Below, piece after piece: positions 54,095 to 63,478 of a DNA stretch of 64,000 bases (positions are counted from its first letter, which is position 1; the number at the start of each line of letters is the position of its first letter). The stretch covers positions 3,162,001 to 3,226,000 of the forward strand of contig NZ_CP139969.1 of assembly GCF_034424645.1 (NCBI RefSeq), read 5' to 3'. The position numbers were made by a program, and so were the translations under genes. This DNA is from Bordetella avium (GTDB lineage Bacteria > Pseudomonadota > Gammaproteobacteria > Burkholderiales > Burkholderiaceae_B). The notes under the pieces were generated by a model that was not told the DNA's origin, searched no databases, and worked only from the letters and a program-made list of their open reading frames with translations.

Positions 54095-55477
54095 GTGAAA
54101 AATAACTACCCTGCTTCAGTATTCAAAGCGTATGACATACGTGGCACTGTCCCTGACCTCATCGATCCCGATTTTGCGCGCGCGCTTGGTTATGCGCTGG
54201 CCGCAAGGGCCCGCGAGGCAGGCAATACGGAGCTGGTCATCGGTTATGACGGCCGCCTGAGCAGCCCGGCGCTATCGACGGCACTGCAACAGGGTATCCA
54301 CGAAGGCGGGGTCAACACCCTGGACATCGGCCGTGTGCCCACACCGCTGGTTTATTTTGGCGCGTATAGCCTGGGGCTGGGCGCAGGCGTTGCCATTACC
54401 GGCAGCCACAATCCTCCCAAGTACAACGGCTTCAAAATGATGCTGGGCGGCCGCGCCCTGTATGGCGAGGCCGTGCAGTCATTGCGCGATGCCATGAACC
54501 AGCCGCAGCCGGCCGGCAGCGCGCACGGCACGGGCCGCAATACCGACCTGGTGCCGGCCTATATCGAGCGCATCGTTTCCGATATCAAACTCGCCCGGCC
54601 CATGAAAATCGCCATCGACTGCGGCAACGGGGTGGCCGGTGCTGTCGCGCCTGAGCTCTTCCGTGCTTTGGGCTGCGAGGTGACCGAGCTGTTCTGCGAG
54701 GTGGACGGTAACTTCCCCAACCACCATCCGGACCCGGCGGACCCCCACAATCTCCAGGATTTGATCCATTGCCTGGCCACCACCGACTGCGAAATCGGCC
54801 TGGCGTTTGACGGCGACGGCGACCGCCTGGGTGTCGTGACCAAATCCGGCCAGATCATCTGGCCCGACCGCCAACTGATTCTCTTCGCGCGCGACGTATT
54901 GCAGCGCTGCCCCGGCGAAACCATTATTTACGACGTGAAATGCAGCCGCCATGTGGGCCTGGCGGTCGCCGCAGCGGGCGGCCAGCCGCTCATGTGGCAG
55001 ACCGGCCACTCGCTGGTGAAGGCCAAACTGGCCGAAACCGGCGCACCGCTGGCAGGCGAAATGAGCGGGCATATTTTCTTCAAGGAACGTTGGTACGGTT
55101 TCGACGACGGCCTGTATACCGGGGCGCGCCTGCTGGAAATTCTCGCGCGAGAAGCCAACCCCTCGGCGCTGCTGGAAGCCTTGCCCACCGCCGTCTCCAC
55201 GCCGGAGCTCAAGCTCGAAATGGAAGAAGGCCAGCCTCACGCGCTGATCCGCGAGCTGCAAGAGCATGGCCGTTTCGACGACGCCTCACAGGTCATCACC
55301 ATCGATGGCGTGCGGGCCGAGTTCGCCGACGGTTTCGGGCTGGCGCGCGCATCGAACACCACCCCGGTGGTCGTGCTGCGCTTCGAAGCCGAAAACGCCG
55401 ACGCGCTGGCCCGCATTCAAACCCTGTTCAAACGAGAGCTATTGCGCCTGGCGCCTCAAGCCCGCTTGCCATTCTGA
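54095..55477 (+). CDS. Phosphomannomutase/phosphoglucomutase
   Basis: The 460-residue enzyme interconverts hexose 1- and 6-phosphates for envelope polysaccharides. It starts at the GTG at 54095, with AAGGAAG upstream. The phosphoserine loop ITGSHNPPKYNG, the metal loop FDGDGDRLG, the sugar-binding loop GEMSGHIFF and the phosphate site RASNTTPV are all present, as in AlgC/ManB. pgi follows after six bases, forming a two-gene hexose-phosphate unit converging on the glycosyltransferase cluster. Confidence 0.93.
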   Translation: MKNNYPASVFKAYDIRGTVPDLIDPDFARALGYALAARAREAGNTELVIGYDGRLSSPALSTALQQGIHEGGVNTLDIGRVPTPLVYFGAYSLGLGAGVAITGSHNPPKYNGFKMMLGGRALYGEAVQSLRDAMNQPQPAGSAHGTGRNTDLVPAYIERIVSDIKLARPMKIAIDCGNGVAGAVAPELFRALGCEVTELFCEVDGNFPNHHPDPADPHNLQDLIHCLATTDCEIGLAFDGDGDRLGVVTKSGQIIWPDRQLILFARDVLQRCPGETIIYDVKCSRHVGLAVAAAGGQPLMWQTGHSLVKAKLAETGAPLAGEMSGHIFFKERWYGFDDGLYTGARLLEILAREANPSALLEALPTAVSTPELKLEMEEGQPHALIRELQEHGRFDDASQVITIDGVRAEFADGFGLARASNTTPVVVLRFEAENADALARIQTLFKRELLRLAPQARLPF

Positions 55478-55483
55478 TCCGCC

Positions 55484-57046
55484 ATGCCCCAGTCTCTCCC
55501 TTTCAGCCCCGCCTGGCTAGCTTTCGAGGAAGCCGTACGCGGCGCCTCGCATCGTGGCGACCATCTGCGCATCATCGAAGGCGGCGGCCTGTCGGTGGAT
55601 CTCACGGCGCAAGCCTATTCACCTCAGCTTGAGGCGGCGGGTCTGGCCTTATGCGAACAGCAGGGCTTCGCGCTGGCGCGCCGGCAGTTGTTCGAAGGCG
55701 GCGAGGCCAACTGGACCGAACACCGCCCGGCGTGGCACACCGCGCTGCGAGCGGCGCAGCCCCCGCCCTCCGTCGCCAAGGACATTCTCAACGAACGCGA
55801 GCGCCTGCGCCGCTTCGTCGACGAAGCCGATGCCAGAGGCGCGTATAAATATGTGCTGCATCTGGGCATAGGCGGCAGCGATTGGGGGCCGCGTCTGGTG
55901 GCCCGCGCGCTGCGCCACCAGGGACTCAAACGCGAAGTGCGCTTCGCCTCCAACGTCGATTCGCATGCCGTAGCCGACGCCATGCACCAGCTCGACCCGC
56001 ACGAAACCCTGGTCATCGTCGCCTCGAAGTCATTCACGACCACCGAGCCGCTAGCCAACGCCGAAGTCGCCATTCATTGGTTGCAGAACGCCGGCGTGGC
56101 GGACCCGATCAAGCAAGTGGTCGCCATTACCGCCAATGTCGACGCCGCGCTGGATTTCGGGATTTCGCCCCAACATGTGTTCCGTTTCTGGGACTGGGTA
56201 GGCGGGCGTTATTCGCTGTGGTCGGCTATCGGCCTGCCCATTGCGCTGGCCATGGGCAACAACACTTTCGACGAATTGCTGGCCGGCGCGGCCGCCATGG
56301 ATGAGCACTTCCTGCGCGCCCCCCTGGCCGCCAATGCCCCGGTGCAAATGGCGCTGGCCGGGCTGGCCAACCGCAGCGTGATGGGTTTCAACAGCCTGGC
56401 TATCGCGCCCTACGATTCTCGTCTGGCGCATCTCGTTCCCTGGGCCCAGCAACTGGAAATGGAATCGCTGGGCAAAGTGGCGACACGCGATGGCAGTCCC
56501 GCAGGCGTGCCCACAGGCCCGGTTGTCTGGGGCATGACAGGCACCGATTGCCAGCACACCTTCTTCCAGTGGCTGCACCAGGACACGACGGGAGCGCCTG
56601 TCGACTTCATCGTCTGCGAGCATGCTGACCACACCTATGACCACCATCACCGTCTGCTGATTGCCAACTGCCTGGCGCAACGCGCCGCCTTGCTGCGCGG
56701 CAAATCATTCGAGGATGCCCTAGCCGAAACCTGCGCGCGGGTCGATGACCCGTCAGAGGCCCGCATTCTGGCGGAGCACCTCGTCCATCCCGGACGCCGC
56801 CCGTCCACACTCATCGTGTTGCCGCGCATGACCGCCCACAACCTGGGCGCGCTGCTGGCGCTGTACGAACACAAGGTTTTCACGCAGGGCGTGCTCTGGG
56901 GCATCAACCCCTTCGACCAGTGGGGCGTGGAATTCGGCAAGGCGCTGGCGCGCGGCATCATCGGCGAGCTGGACAAACCTAGCGGCATGGCCAGCGCCGA
57001 TCCGTCTACCCGCTATTGGGTGGATCTGCTGTCGCGGCGCAGCTGA
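55484..57046 (+). CDS. pgi: Glucose-6-phosphate isomerase
   Basis: Pgi interconverts glucose 6-phosphate and fructose 6-phosphate. The 520-residue product contains the family segments LHLGIGGSDWGPRLV, VIVASKSFTTTEP (phosphate loop), DWVGGRYSLWSAIGLP and, near the C-terminus, INPFDQWGVEFGKALA with the catalytic lysine region. It directly follows the mutase gene. In organisms of this family, which often cannot use glucose, it mainly serves sugar-nucleotide synthesis; that point is from general knowledge. Confidence 0.95.
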   Translation: MPQSLPFSPAWLAFEEAVRGASHRGDHLRIIEGGGLSVDLTAQAYSPQLEAAGLALCEQQGFALARRQLFEGGEANWTEHRPAWHTALRAAQPPPSVAKDILNERERLRRFVDEADARGAYKYVLHLGIGGSDWGPRLVARALRHQGLKREVRFASNVDSHAVADAMHQLDPHETLVIVASKSFTTTEPLANAEVAIHWLQNAGVADPIKQVVAITANVDAALDFGISPQHVFRFWDWVGGRYSLWSAIGLPIALAMGNNTFDELLAGAAAMDEHFLRAPLAANAPVQMALAGLANRSVMGFNSLAIAPYDSRLAHLVPWAQQLEMESLGKVATRDGSPAGVPTGPVVWGMTGTDCQHTFFQWLHQDTTGAPVDFIVCEHADHTYDHHHRLLIANCLAQRAALLRGKSFEDALAETCARVDDPSEARILAEHLVHPGRRPSTLIVLPRMTAHNLGALLALYEHKVFTQGVLWGINPFDQWGVEFGKALARGIIGELDKPSGMASADPSTRYWVDLLSRRS

Positions 57047-57070
57047 CTGCCAAAGCCGCCGGACCGCGAA

Positions 57071-58204
57071 TCAGCGGGCCAGCAAAGCGGCGTAAATCGC
57101 CAGGTGCCGGCGGCATACGTCGTCAATCGAGAACTCTCGTTCTGCCAGGCGGCGGCCGGCCTGGCCCATGCGCTGGCGCTGCGCCGGGTCGGCCACCAGC
57201 CGGGCGATCGCCGCCGCCAGGGCCGGCGCATCGTGCGGCGGCACCAGCAAGCCGGTCTGATCGGGGTCGATCGCATCGCGGCAGCCCGGCACGTCTGTGG
57301 TGACGACGGCGCGAGCGCAGGCCGCAGCCTCGATCAGAGACTTGGGCAGGCCCTCCCGATAGGAGGGCAGCACCGCAATATGGGACGCCGCATACAACTC
57401 GGCAATATCCTGGCGCTCGCCCAGGGCTTCCACCAGGCCGGCGCGCGCCCAGGCCTGCACTTCATCGGCACGGATCGAAGCAGGATTTCCCAGATCCACG
57501 CCGCCAGCCAGACGCATGCGCACATTCAGCCCCTGCTGCCTGAGCAGCCTGGCCGCCTCGACAAACTCATAGACCCCCTTGTCGCGCAGCAAGCGGGCCA
57601 CCATCAAGACGACGACCGGCGGCGCGGGCGGTTCCGGCTCGGCACGATAGCGGCTCAAATCGACGCCCGAGCCCCGTATCATCTCGACCCGCTCGGACCG
57701 GACGGCGCCCAGTCGGCTCAGCAGATCACGGTCATTGGCATTCTGAAAAATCACGCGGCTGTTGGGATGACCGAGCGCCAGACGATAAAAACGGCCGACA
57801 ACGGCCCGCACCAGACGCGCCCGAGCCCCTTTGGCCATGAAAACATAGCCCAGACCTGAAATCGCCGCCACCATCGCGGGCACGCGAGCCAAGCGCGCAG
57901 CAATACCGCCATAAAGTACGGGCTTGATCGTCACCAGATGCGCGAGGTCAGGCCGCAGCTTTCTGAAAAGGCGGTACAGGGCCAGCATGGTCTTGAGCTC
58001 TTCCATCGGCTTTTTGCCGCTGCGGCTCATGGGAATGACATGATGCATCATGCCCAAAGCCTGAATCTGCGGCACCGAGGGGCCATCCATCGTCGCCACG
58101 TGCACCTCATAGCCCTGAGCCTGGGCGGCAATGGCCAGGGCGACACGATGCGAGAGAAAAAACGCGGGGTTATTCACCACGAACAAGAGGCGCGTCGGGC
58201 TCAT
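57071..58204 (-). CDS. Glycosyltransferase, GT4-like (envelope polysaccharide or LPS)
   Basis: The start is the ATG at 58204 (MSPTRLLFVVNNPAFF), overlapping the previous gene's stop by four bases; the product is 377 residues. It has a GT-B fold with an N-terminal acceptor domain (FFLSHRVALAIAAQ; HLVTIKPVLYGGIAARL) and a C-terminal donor domain (PSYREGLPKSLIEAAACA, the E-x7-E motif). The N-terminus resembles the WbpL/EpsD-like transferases that act early in glycan assembly. It is the last gene of the cluster. Confidence 0.82.
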   Translation of the reverse strand: MSPTRLLFVVNNPAFFLSHRVALAIAAQAQGYEVHVATMDGPSVPQIQALGMMHHVIPMSRSGKKPMEELKTMLALYRLFRKLRPDLAHLVTIKPVLYGGIAARLARVPAMVAAISGLGYVFMAKGARARLVRAVVGRFYRLALGHPNSRVIFQNANDRDLLSRLGAVRSERVEMIRGSGVDLSRYRAEPEPPAPPVVVLMVARLLRDKGVYEFVEAARLLRQQGLNVRMRLAGGVDLGNPASIRADEVQAWARAGLVEALGERQDIAELYAASHIAVLPSYREGLPKSLIEAAACARAVVTTDVPGCRDAIDPDQTGLLVPPHDAPALAAAIARLVADPAQRQRMGQAGRRLAEREFSIDDVCRRHLAIYAALLAR

Positions 58205-59331
58205 ACACGGTCTCCGGCAATACGCCGCCACACGGCCTCGTAGGCGCGCACCATGCGGCCAAGATCGAAAAGAGCCAGCACGCGCTCGCGCGCGGCCTCA
58301 GCCGCCCTGCCCCCTGCGGCCATCTCGCGCAAGCCTTGCGCAATACCGCGCGCCAGCGCGGCGGGTTGTTCCGGCGGCACCACCACCCCGGTATCGCCGA
58401 CGATATACGCGGCATCGCCCACATCGGTCACGACGCAGGGCGTGCCGCAGGCCATCGCCTCCGCCACCACATTGGGAAAGCCCTCTGCGCAACTCGAGAG
58501 CACATGCAGATCAAGACTATTCATCACGGCCGGTACGTCATCGCTCGGGCCAGCCAACAACACCCGACCCGCCAAGCCCTGCCCATCGATCAGCGCCATT
58601 AGTTCGGCATTGGCCGGCGTCATGCCGCGGCCGACCAGCACACAACGCGGCGCCTGTCCTTCACGCAACAACTGCCCCAGAGCGGCAAGCAGGTTGCGGT
58701 GGTCTTTGAGCGGGTCCCAGCGCGCCACACAGCCTATCAAGGGCGTGCCGGCGTCCACTCCCCACAGGGCCCTCATCCGCTCGCCCGCAAGCGGATCGGG
58801 CGCATAACGGGAGAGGTCGTAACCATTGGCGATGACGACCATTTTCCCGGTGTCATAGCCCAGCGCCTGATGCCGGTCGGCGGCGTCCTGGGCCGCGCAC
58901 ACAATGGCGCGCGGCATCCAGCCTGACAGCAAGGCGCACAGCCGCAACACCAGTCTGGCCGATCGGCTGCTGCGATTCAGATGGTTACCGGAATTGCGTA
59001 TCCCCCAGGATAGCGCCTTGATCCCCGCCAGCCGGGCAGCCAAACCGCCAATGAGATCCGCGTGATACATCCAGGTTTGCACCGCGTCGGGCGCCTCTTT
59101 GCGCAACAAGGCGCGCAAAGCCATCAGGCCGCCCAGCGTCACACGGCCGCGGGCCATTCCCAAGGCATGCACGCTGATGCCTGCGGCGCGCAGACGCGCG
59201 CCGTAAACGCCTTCATCAGTGAGAGAAATCACGACGTGGCGGGTGGTGGTCTCGGCATAGGTGGCCAAACGGTACAGCACGGCCTCGGCCCCGCCCTGCC
59301 CCAAGCCCGTAATGATGTGAACGATGCGCAT
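58201..59331 (-). CDS. Glycosyltransferase family 4
   Basis: The start is the ATG at 59331 (MRIVHIITGLGQGGAE), with GAGG six bases upstream; the product is 376 residues. The N-terminal GLGQGGAEAVLYRL loop and the C-terminal SSCAEGFPNVVAEAMACG donor-site motif identify a retaining GT4 enzyme. WSWGIRNS-like and VIANGYDLSRYAP segments are also typical. The donor and acceptor sugars cannot be read from sequence. Confidence 0.85.
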   Translation of the reverse strand: MRIVHIITGLGQGGAEAVLYRLATYAETTTRHVVISLTDEGVYGARLRAAGISVHALGMARGRVTLGGLMALRALLRKEAPDAVQTWMYHADLIGGLAARLAGIKALSWGIRNSGNHLNRSSRSARLVLRLCALLSGWMPRAIVCAAQDAADRHQALGYDTGKMVVIANGYDLSRYAPDPLAGERMRALWGVDAGTPLIGCVARWDPLKDHRNLLAALGQLLREGQAPRCVLVGRGMTPANAELMALIDGQGLAGRVLLAGPSDDVPAVMNSLDLHVLSSCAEGFPNVVAEAMACGTPCVVTDVGDAAYIVGDTGVVVPPEQPAALARGIAQGLREMAAGGRAAEAARERVLALFDLGRMVRAYEAVWRRIAGDRV

Positions 59332-59338
59332 ACAGACC

Positions 59339-60439
59339 TCAGTGCCGCGCCAGCGCAAACAGCCGGTCCCATTGCGCAAGCACAACGGGCAGGGCGTAGC
59401 GCTCACGCACCGACAGGGCGGCGCGCCGCCCCAGGTCGGCGCGTAGGGTTTCATCGCTCATGAGACGGCCCAGGGCTTCGCTCATGGCGGCGGCCGAATC
59501 AACCAGCAAGGCATCGGCGCCGTCACGGGTCATTTCTCGCGGACCGCTGGGACAATCGAACGTTGCGCAGGGCAGCCCCTTCGCCATGGCCTCGAGCAAG
59601 ACGTTGGGAAAGCCTTCCACGGCAGAGCTCAGCACAAAGGCGCTCGATGCCGACAAGGCCGCCCAGGGTTCGGTGGTGCGGCCCGGCAAACGCACGCGGT
59701 CTTGCAAACCCAGACGCTCGACCTGGGCTTGCAGAGCCTGCCTGCGCGGTCCATCGCCCCAGATCCAGAGATCCCAATCCGGGTGCGCGGCCGCCAACTG
59801 CGCAAACAGATCGATCAAGAGATCGAATTGCTTGTCGGGCACGAGACGGCCCATCGCCATCAGGCGTTTACGGCCCTGCGCATCGGGCTTGAGATCGGCC
59901 AGCGGCGCATCGAGCAGCTCGGGGGGCAAAGGATTGGGAATGACGGCCAGATGACGAATGCCCGGCACCTGAGCGGCAAAGGGCGCGACGGTGTCTTTGG
60001 CCTGCACCGTGACCACATCGGCGCGCGGATAAAGCCAGCGGCGCAAGCGGCGCCAGACCTTGCCGGTCGTCGTGTCAACGACAGGATTGGTGCGCTCGCA
60101 CACGATAAGCGGCTGATCCAGTCCACGTGTTGCCAGAATGGCGCCCACATTGACGTTGGTGAGGAAGGAAACCACGACATCCGGGCGGCGCTCACGGATC
60201 AAACGGCGCAGGCCCAACAGGCGCTTGAGCGGCGCCAGCCTGCCCTGCGCGGGCACGGCCTGGGCCAGCCACAGCAGCTCGACCGCGGACGCCAAGGGAT
60301 AGAAACACTGGCCGCCACCGGAATACGTGGGCAGCAGGGTCACGTTGTCGCCCCGCTCGGCCCAGGCATTGACCAGGGTGGCCGCCACGCGCTCGGCGCC
60401 ACCGGCATTCATCGAACTGACGGCCAGCACTATCCTCAT
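59339..60439 (-). CDS. Glycosyltransferase family 4
   Basis: The start is the ATG at 60439 (MRIVLAVSSMNAGGAE), overlapping the asnB-like stop by four bases; the product is 366 residues. GGAERVAATLVNAWA at the N-terminus and SSAVEGFPNVLLEAMAKG in the donor domain are the GT4 signatures, with VIPNPL at the domain hinge. It resembles the transferase at 62369-63478 in length and motif layout, suggesting an old duplication. Confidence 0.85.
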   Translation of the reverse strand: MRIVLAVSSMNAGGAERVAATLVNAWAERGDNVTLLPTYSGGGQCFYPLASAVELLWLAQAVPAQGRLAPLKRLLGLRRLIRERRPDVVVSFLTNVNVGAILATRGLDQPLIVCERTNPVVDTTTGKVWRRLRRWLYPRADVVTVQAKDTVAPFAAQVPGIRHLAVIPNPLPPELLDAPLADLKPDAQGRKRLMAMGRLVPDKQFDLLIDLFAQLAAAHPDWDLWIWGDGPRRQALQAQVERLGLQDRVRLPGRTTEPWAALSASSAFVLSSAVEGFPNVLLEAMAKGLPCATFDCPSGPREMTRDGADALLVDSAAAMSEALGRLMSDETLRADLGRRAALSVRERYALPVVLAQWDRLFALARH

Positions 60440-62361
60440 GGGTCCATGCCCTCGCCGAGTTGACCGCTGTGATAACGATCCAGCCAGGCCTGCATCATCA
60501 GCACGCCCCACAGATGACTATCCCAATTGCGGTGGCCGCTTTGATGCTCCCGCCATTTGCGCAGAATGGGTTCGGGCTCGAACCAGCCCTGCTGACGCAG
60601 GCGGGCAGGATCAAGCAAAGCCTCGGCCCAATCGCGCAGGGGACCGCGCAGCCAGGAAGCCAGCGGCACGGCAAAGCCGCGCTTGGGACGATCGACCAGG
60701 CTTTGAGGCACATGGCGATACAACACCTGGCGCAACAGCCATTTACCGGTGCCGCCGCGCAGCTTGTAATTGAACGGCAGACTCCAGGCGAACTCATAGA
60801 CACGATGATCGATGAGCGGCACACGGGTCTCCAGGCTGACCGCCATGGCCGCACGGTCGACCTTGACCAGAATGTCGTCAGGCATATAGGTCACCGTGTC
60901 GAGCTTCATCATGGCTTCAAACAAGGGGCCGCTGAGCGGCTGCTCAAACAGCGACGGCGGCTCCTCCCCCCCCTTGACGACACGGGCGGGGTCCGACCAA
61001 TAGGACACGAATAAACGATAGAACTCCCCCTGAGACCGGGCCCGCAGCAGTTCTCCCATTTTGCCCACCTTGCCGCGCCATGCCCCAGCGCCTGGCAAAC
61101 GGGTCGAACCGCGCATGGCCGCCCCCGCCAGGGCGCGCAGCGGCGCGGGCAAGCGTTCGCACTGATCCCACCAGCGCGCCACGCGCAGATAACGCGAATA
61201 GCCGCCGAACAACTCATCGCCGCCGTCTCCGGACAGGGCCACGGTCACGTGCTCGCGCGCCATGCGTGTGACCAGCGCAGTCGGAATTTGCGAGGAGTCG
61301 GCAAAGGGTTCGTCATAAATGTCGGCCAGGTGCGGCACCACATCCAGGGCATCCTTGGGCGTCACGTAGAGCTCGGAGTGATCCGTGCCCAGATGGGCGG
61401 CGACCGCCTTGGCATGCTGCGCCTCGTCGTATTCCTTTTCATGAAAGCCGATAGCGAAAGTGCGCACCGGCGCATTGCTTTGGCTTTGCATGAGCGCGGC
61501 GATCGTGGACGAATCAATACCCCCCGACAGAAAAGCCCCCAGACGCACATCGGAGAGCATCTGGCCGCGCACGGCCTGCAACAACACCTCCTGCAAGGCA
61601 TCGGTGGCTTCATTGTCGGAAGCAAAGCGCCTGGGCTGGCGCTGACCCGCATCCGCGACTTCCAGCGCCGACCAATAGGCCTGAGGCGGGGCCATTTCAC
61701 GGGCGCGAAGCTGCGCTTCGCTGAATACGACCCAGCTTGCGGCAGGCAGCTTGCGAATGCCTTCGTAGATGGATTGCGGCGCTGGCACATAGTTGTGCCG
61801 CATAAAGGAGGCGAGCGCATTGCGGTCGATCTGCCGGCCAAACCCCGGCACCGGCGACAGGCCTTTGAGCTGCGAAGCAAACACCAGATTGGCGCCAACA
61901 TAGCCGTAGTACAGGGGTTTTTCACCCATGCGGTCGCGCGCCAGCGTCAAGCTGCGCGTCTGGCGATCCCACAGCGCAATGGCCAACATGCCGACAGCGT
62001 CGCGCAACATGGCTTGCACGCCGAAGGCCGCCGCATAGGCCAGAATCGTTTCGGTGTCGGAATGGCCGCGCCAGTCGGGCGCCTGCCCCGCCTGCTCCAG
62101 CTTGGCGCGCATATCGAGGTGGTTATAGACCTCGCCGTTATAGGTCAGAACATAACGACCGCAAGCGGACACCATGGGCTGATGCCCCGCCTCGGTCAGA
62201 TCCTGAATCGCCAGGCGCACATGGCCAAAGCCTACGCCCGCCTCACGATCTTCCCAGAAACCCTTGCTGTCAGGCCCGCGCAAACGAATCCGCTGGCAGC
62301 TTTCGGCCAGGATTCGCGTCTTGTCTTCCAAGGGTCCCCAAAGACCGACGATTCCACACAT
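60436..62361 (-). CDS. Asparagine synthase-like glutamine amidotransferase of the glycan cluster
   Basis: The 641-residue protein has a class II amidotransferase domain with nucleophilic Cys2 (MCGIVGLWG) and LRGPDSKG, and a synthetase domain with the ATP pyrophosphatase loop LSGGIDSSTIAA near residue 275 and LSGDGGDELFGGYSR. It belongs to the AsnB family, but inside a glycosyltransferase operon such enzymes often amidate uronic acid residues of O-antigen or LPS (WbpS-type). That is the likelier role here than free asparagine synthesis. Confidence 0.87.
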   Translation of the reverse strand: MCGIVGLWGPLEDKTRILAESCQRIRLRGPDSKGFWEDREAGVGFGHVRLAIQDLTEAGHQPMVSACGRYVLTYNGEVYNHLDMRAKLEQAGQAPDWRGHSDTETILAYAAAFGVQAMLRDAVGMLAIALWDRQTRSLTLARDRMGEKPLYYGYVGANLVFASQLKGLSPVPGFGRQIDRNALASFMRHNYVPAPQSIYEGIRKLPAASWVVFSEAQLRAREMAPPQAYWSALEVADAGQRQPRRFASDNEATDALQEVLLQAVRGQMLSDVRLGAFLSGGIDSSTIAALMQSQSNAPVRTFAIGFHEKEYDEAQHAKAVAAHLGTDHSELYVTPKDALDVVPHLADIYDEPFADSSQIPTALVTRMAREHVTVALSGDGGDELFGGYSRYLRVARWWDQCERLPAPLRALAGAAMRGSTRLPGAGAWRGKVGKMGELLRARSQGEFYRLFVSYWSDPARVVKGGEEPPSLFEQPLSGPLFEAMMKLDTVTYMPDDILVKVDRAAMAVSLETRVPLIDHRVYEFAWSLPFNYKLRGGTGKWLLRQVLYRHVPQSLVDRPKRGFAVPLASWLRGPLRDWAEALLDPARLRQQGWFEPEPILRKWREHQSGHRNWDSHLWGVLMMQAWLDRYHSGQLGEGMDP

Positions 62362-62368
62362 GATGTTT

Positions 62369-63478
62369 TCAGTTCTCTAGAGCATCGTCAAAAAGTTGCC
62401 GCCACAGTCCGAGGACATGACGGGCCGAAAAACGCTCGCGGGCGGTCTGCGCCTGCGCAGCCATCCGCGACCGGGCAGGGGCATCCTGCATAAGGGCCGC
62501 CAGCGCCTGCGCCATGGCGGCCGCGTCGCTCACCGGACGCACCAGTACGCCATCCAGGCCATCACGCACGATCTCCCTGGGCCCGGTATCGCAATCAAAG
62601 CAGACCGGCGCCAGACCGCTGGCCATGGCTTCAAGCAGGGTATTGGACAGCCCCTCAAAGCGTGAGCTGAGAACATAGAGATCCGCAGACTCATACCAAT
62701 CGGCCACATTGCCAGCGCGCCCGGGCAAATAGATCCGCTCGCCCAGGCCATGGGCGGCAGCCTGGGCCGCAAGCCGGGCACGTTCCTCACCCTCGCCCAG
62801 AATCAGCAGATCCCAATCGGGAAAGCGGGCCGCGAGCTGCGCATAGGCATCGATCAGCACCTCAAAGCCCTTGTCCGGATGCAAACGCCCCACCGCCAGC
62901 AAATAGTGCCGCCCGGGCAGGGTCGGCGGCCGCAAACGGGGTTCGTTGCGCGGCAAGGGCCAATGGACCGGATTGGGAATGACGGCCAGCCGCGAGCCCG
63001 GCACATGCTCGGCGATCCAGTCGGCCGTGCCGCGTGTCAGCGCTACCACACGCGCCGCGCGCGGATAGGTCAAACGGCGCAAGCGCTGCCACATGCCGGA
63101 GAGCTGCTGAGACGGCGGATGGGTATGCTCGGTGGCGATCACCTTGATGGGCAGCCCCCATGCCGCCAGCACAGCAAGAATGGACGAGGTGGTCATCATG
63201 CCTAGCACGATATCCGGCCTGAACTGACGCAACACGGCGCGCAAGGCGCGCACGCGGCGCACATTATCCAGAATACCGCGTGCGCCCCCCCGGCCGTCGG
63301 TCCCCAGAACCTGCCGCAATACCCCCTCGGGTATCGGATAGGCATCGCCTTCGGCCTGGGTGAGAATCATCACCTCATGGCCTGCGCGCACCCAATGCCC
63401 GGCCAGATCGACCGCCACGCGCTCGGCCCCGCCGCCATGCAGCGAATGAATAAAAATCAGGATGCGCCGACGGGCCAT
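62369..63478 (-). CDS. Glycosyltransferase family 4
   Basis: The 369-residue GT-B enzyme opens MARRRILIFIHSLHGGGAE and has the donor-site motif SSRFEGLSNTLLEAMASG and hinge VIPNPVHWP. The closing CFDCDTGPREIVRDGLDGVL is shared with the transferase at 59339-60439. It lies between the flippase-like gene (adjacent stop at 63479) and the amidotransferase (seven bases downstream), so the whole set is one operon on the minus strand. Confidence 0.85.
   Translation of the reverse strand: MARRRILIFIHSLHGGGAERVAVDLAGHWVRAGHEVMILTQAEGDAYPIPEGVLRQVLGTDGRGGARGILDNVRRVRALRAVLRQFRPDIVLGMMTTSSILAVLAAWGLPIKVIATEHTHPPSQQLSGMWQRLRRLTYPRAARVVALTRGTADWIAEHVPGSRLAVIPNPVHWPLPRNEPRLRPPTLPGRHYLLAVGRLHPDKGFEVLIDAYAQLAARFPDWDLLILGEGEERARLAAQAAAHGLGERIYLPGRAGNVADWYESADLYVLSSRFEGLSNTLLEAMASGLAPVCFDCDTGPREIVRDGLDGVLVRPVSDAAAMAQALAALMQDAPARSRMAAQAQTARERFSARHVLGLWRQLFDDALEN

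Noticed and set aside
61249-62493. 414-residue plus-strand frame opposite the amidotransferase gene
   Set aside because: It is a shadow frame; the minus strand has an unambiguous AsnB-family protein.
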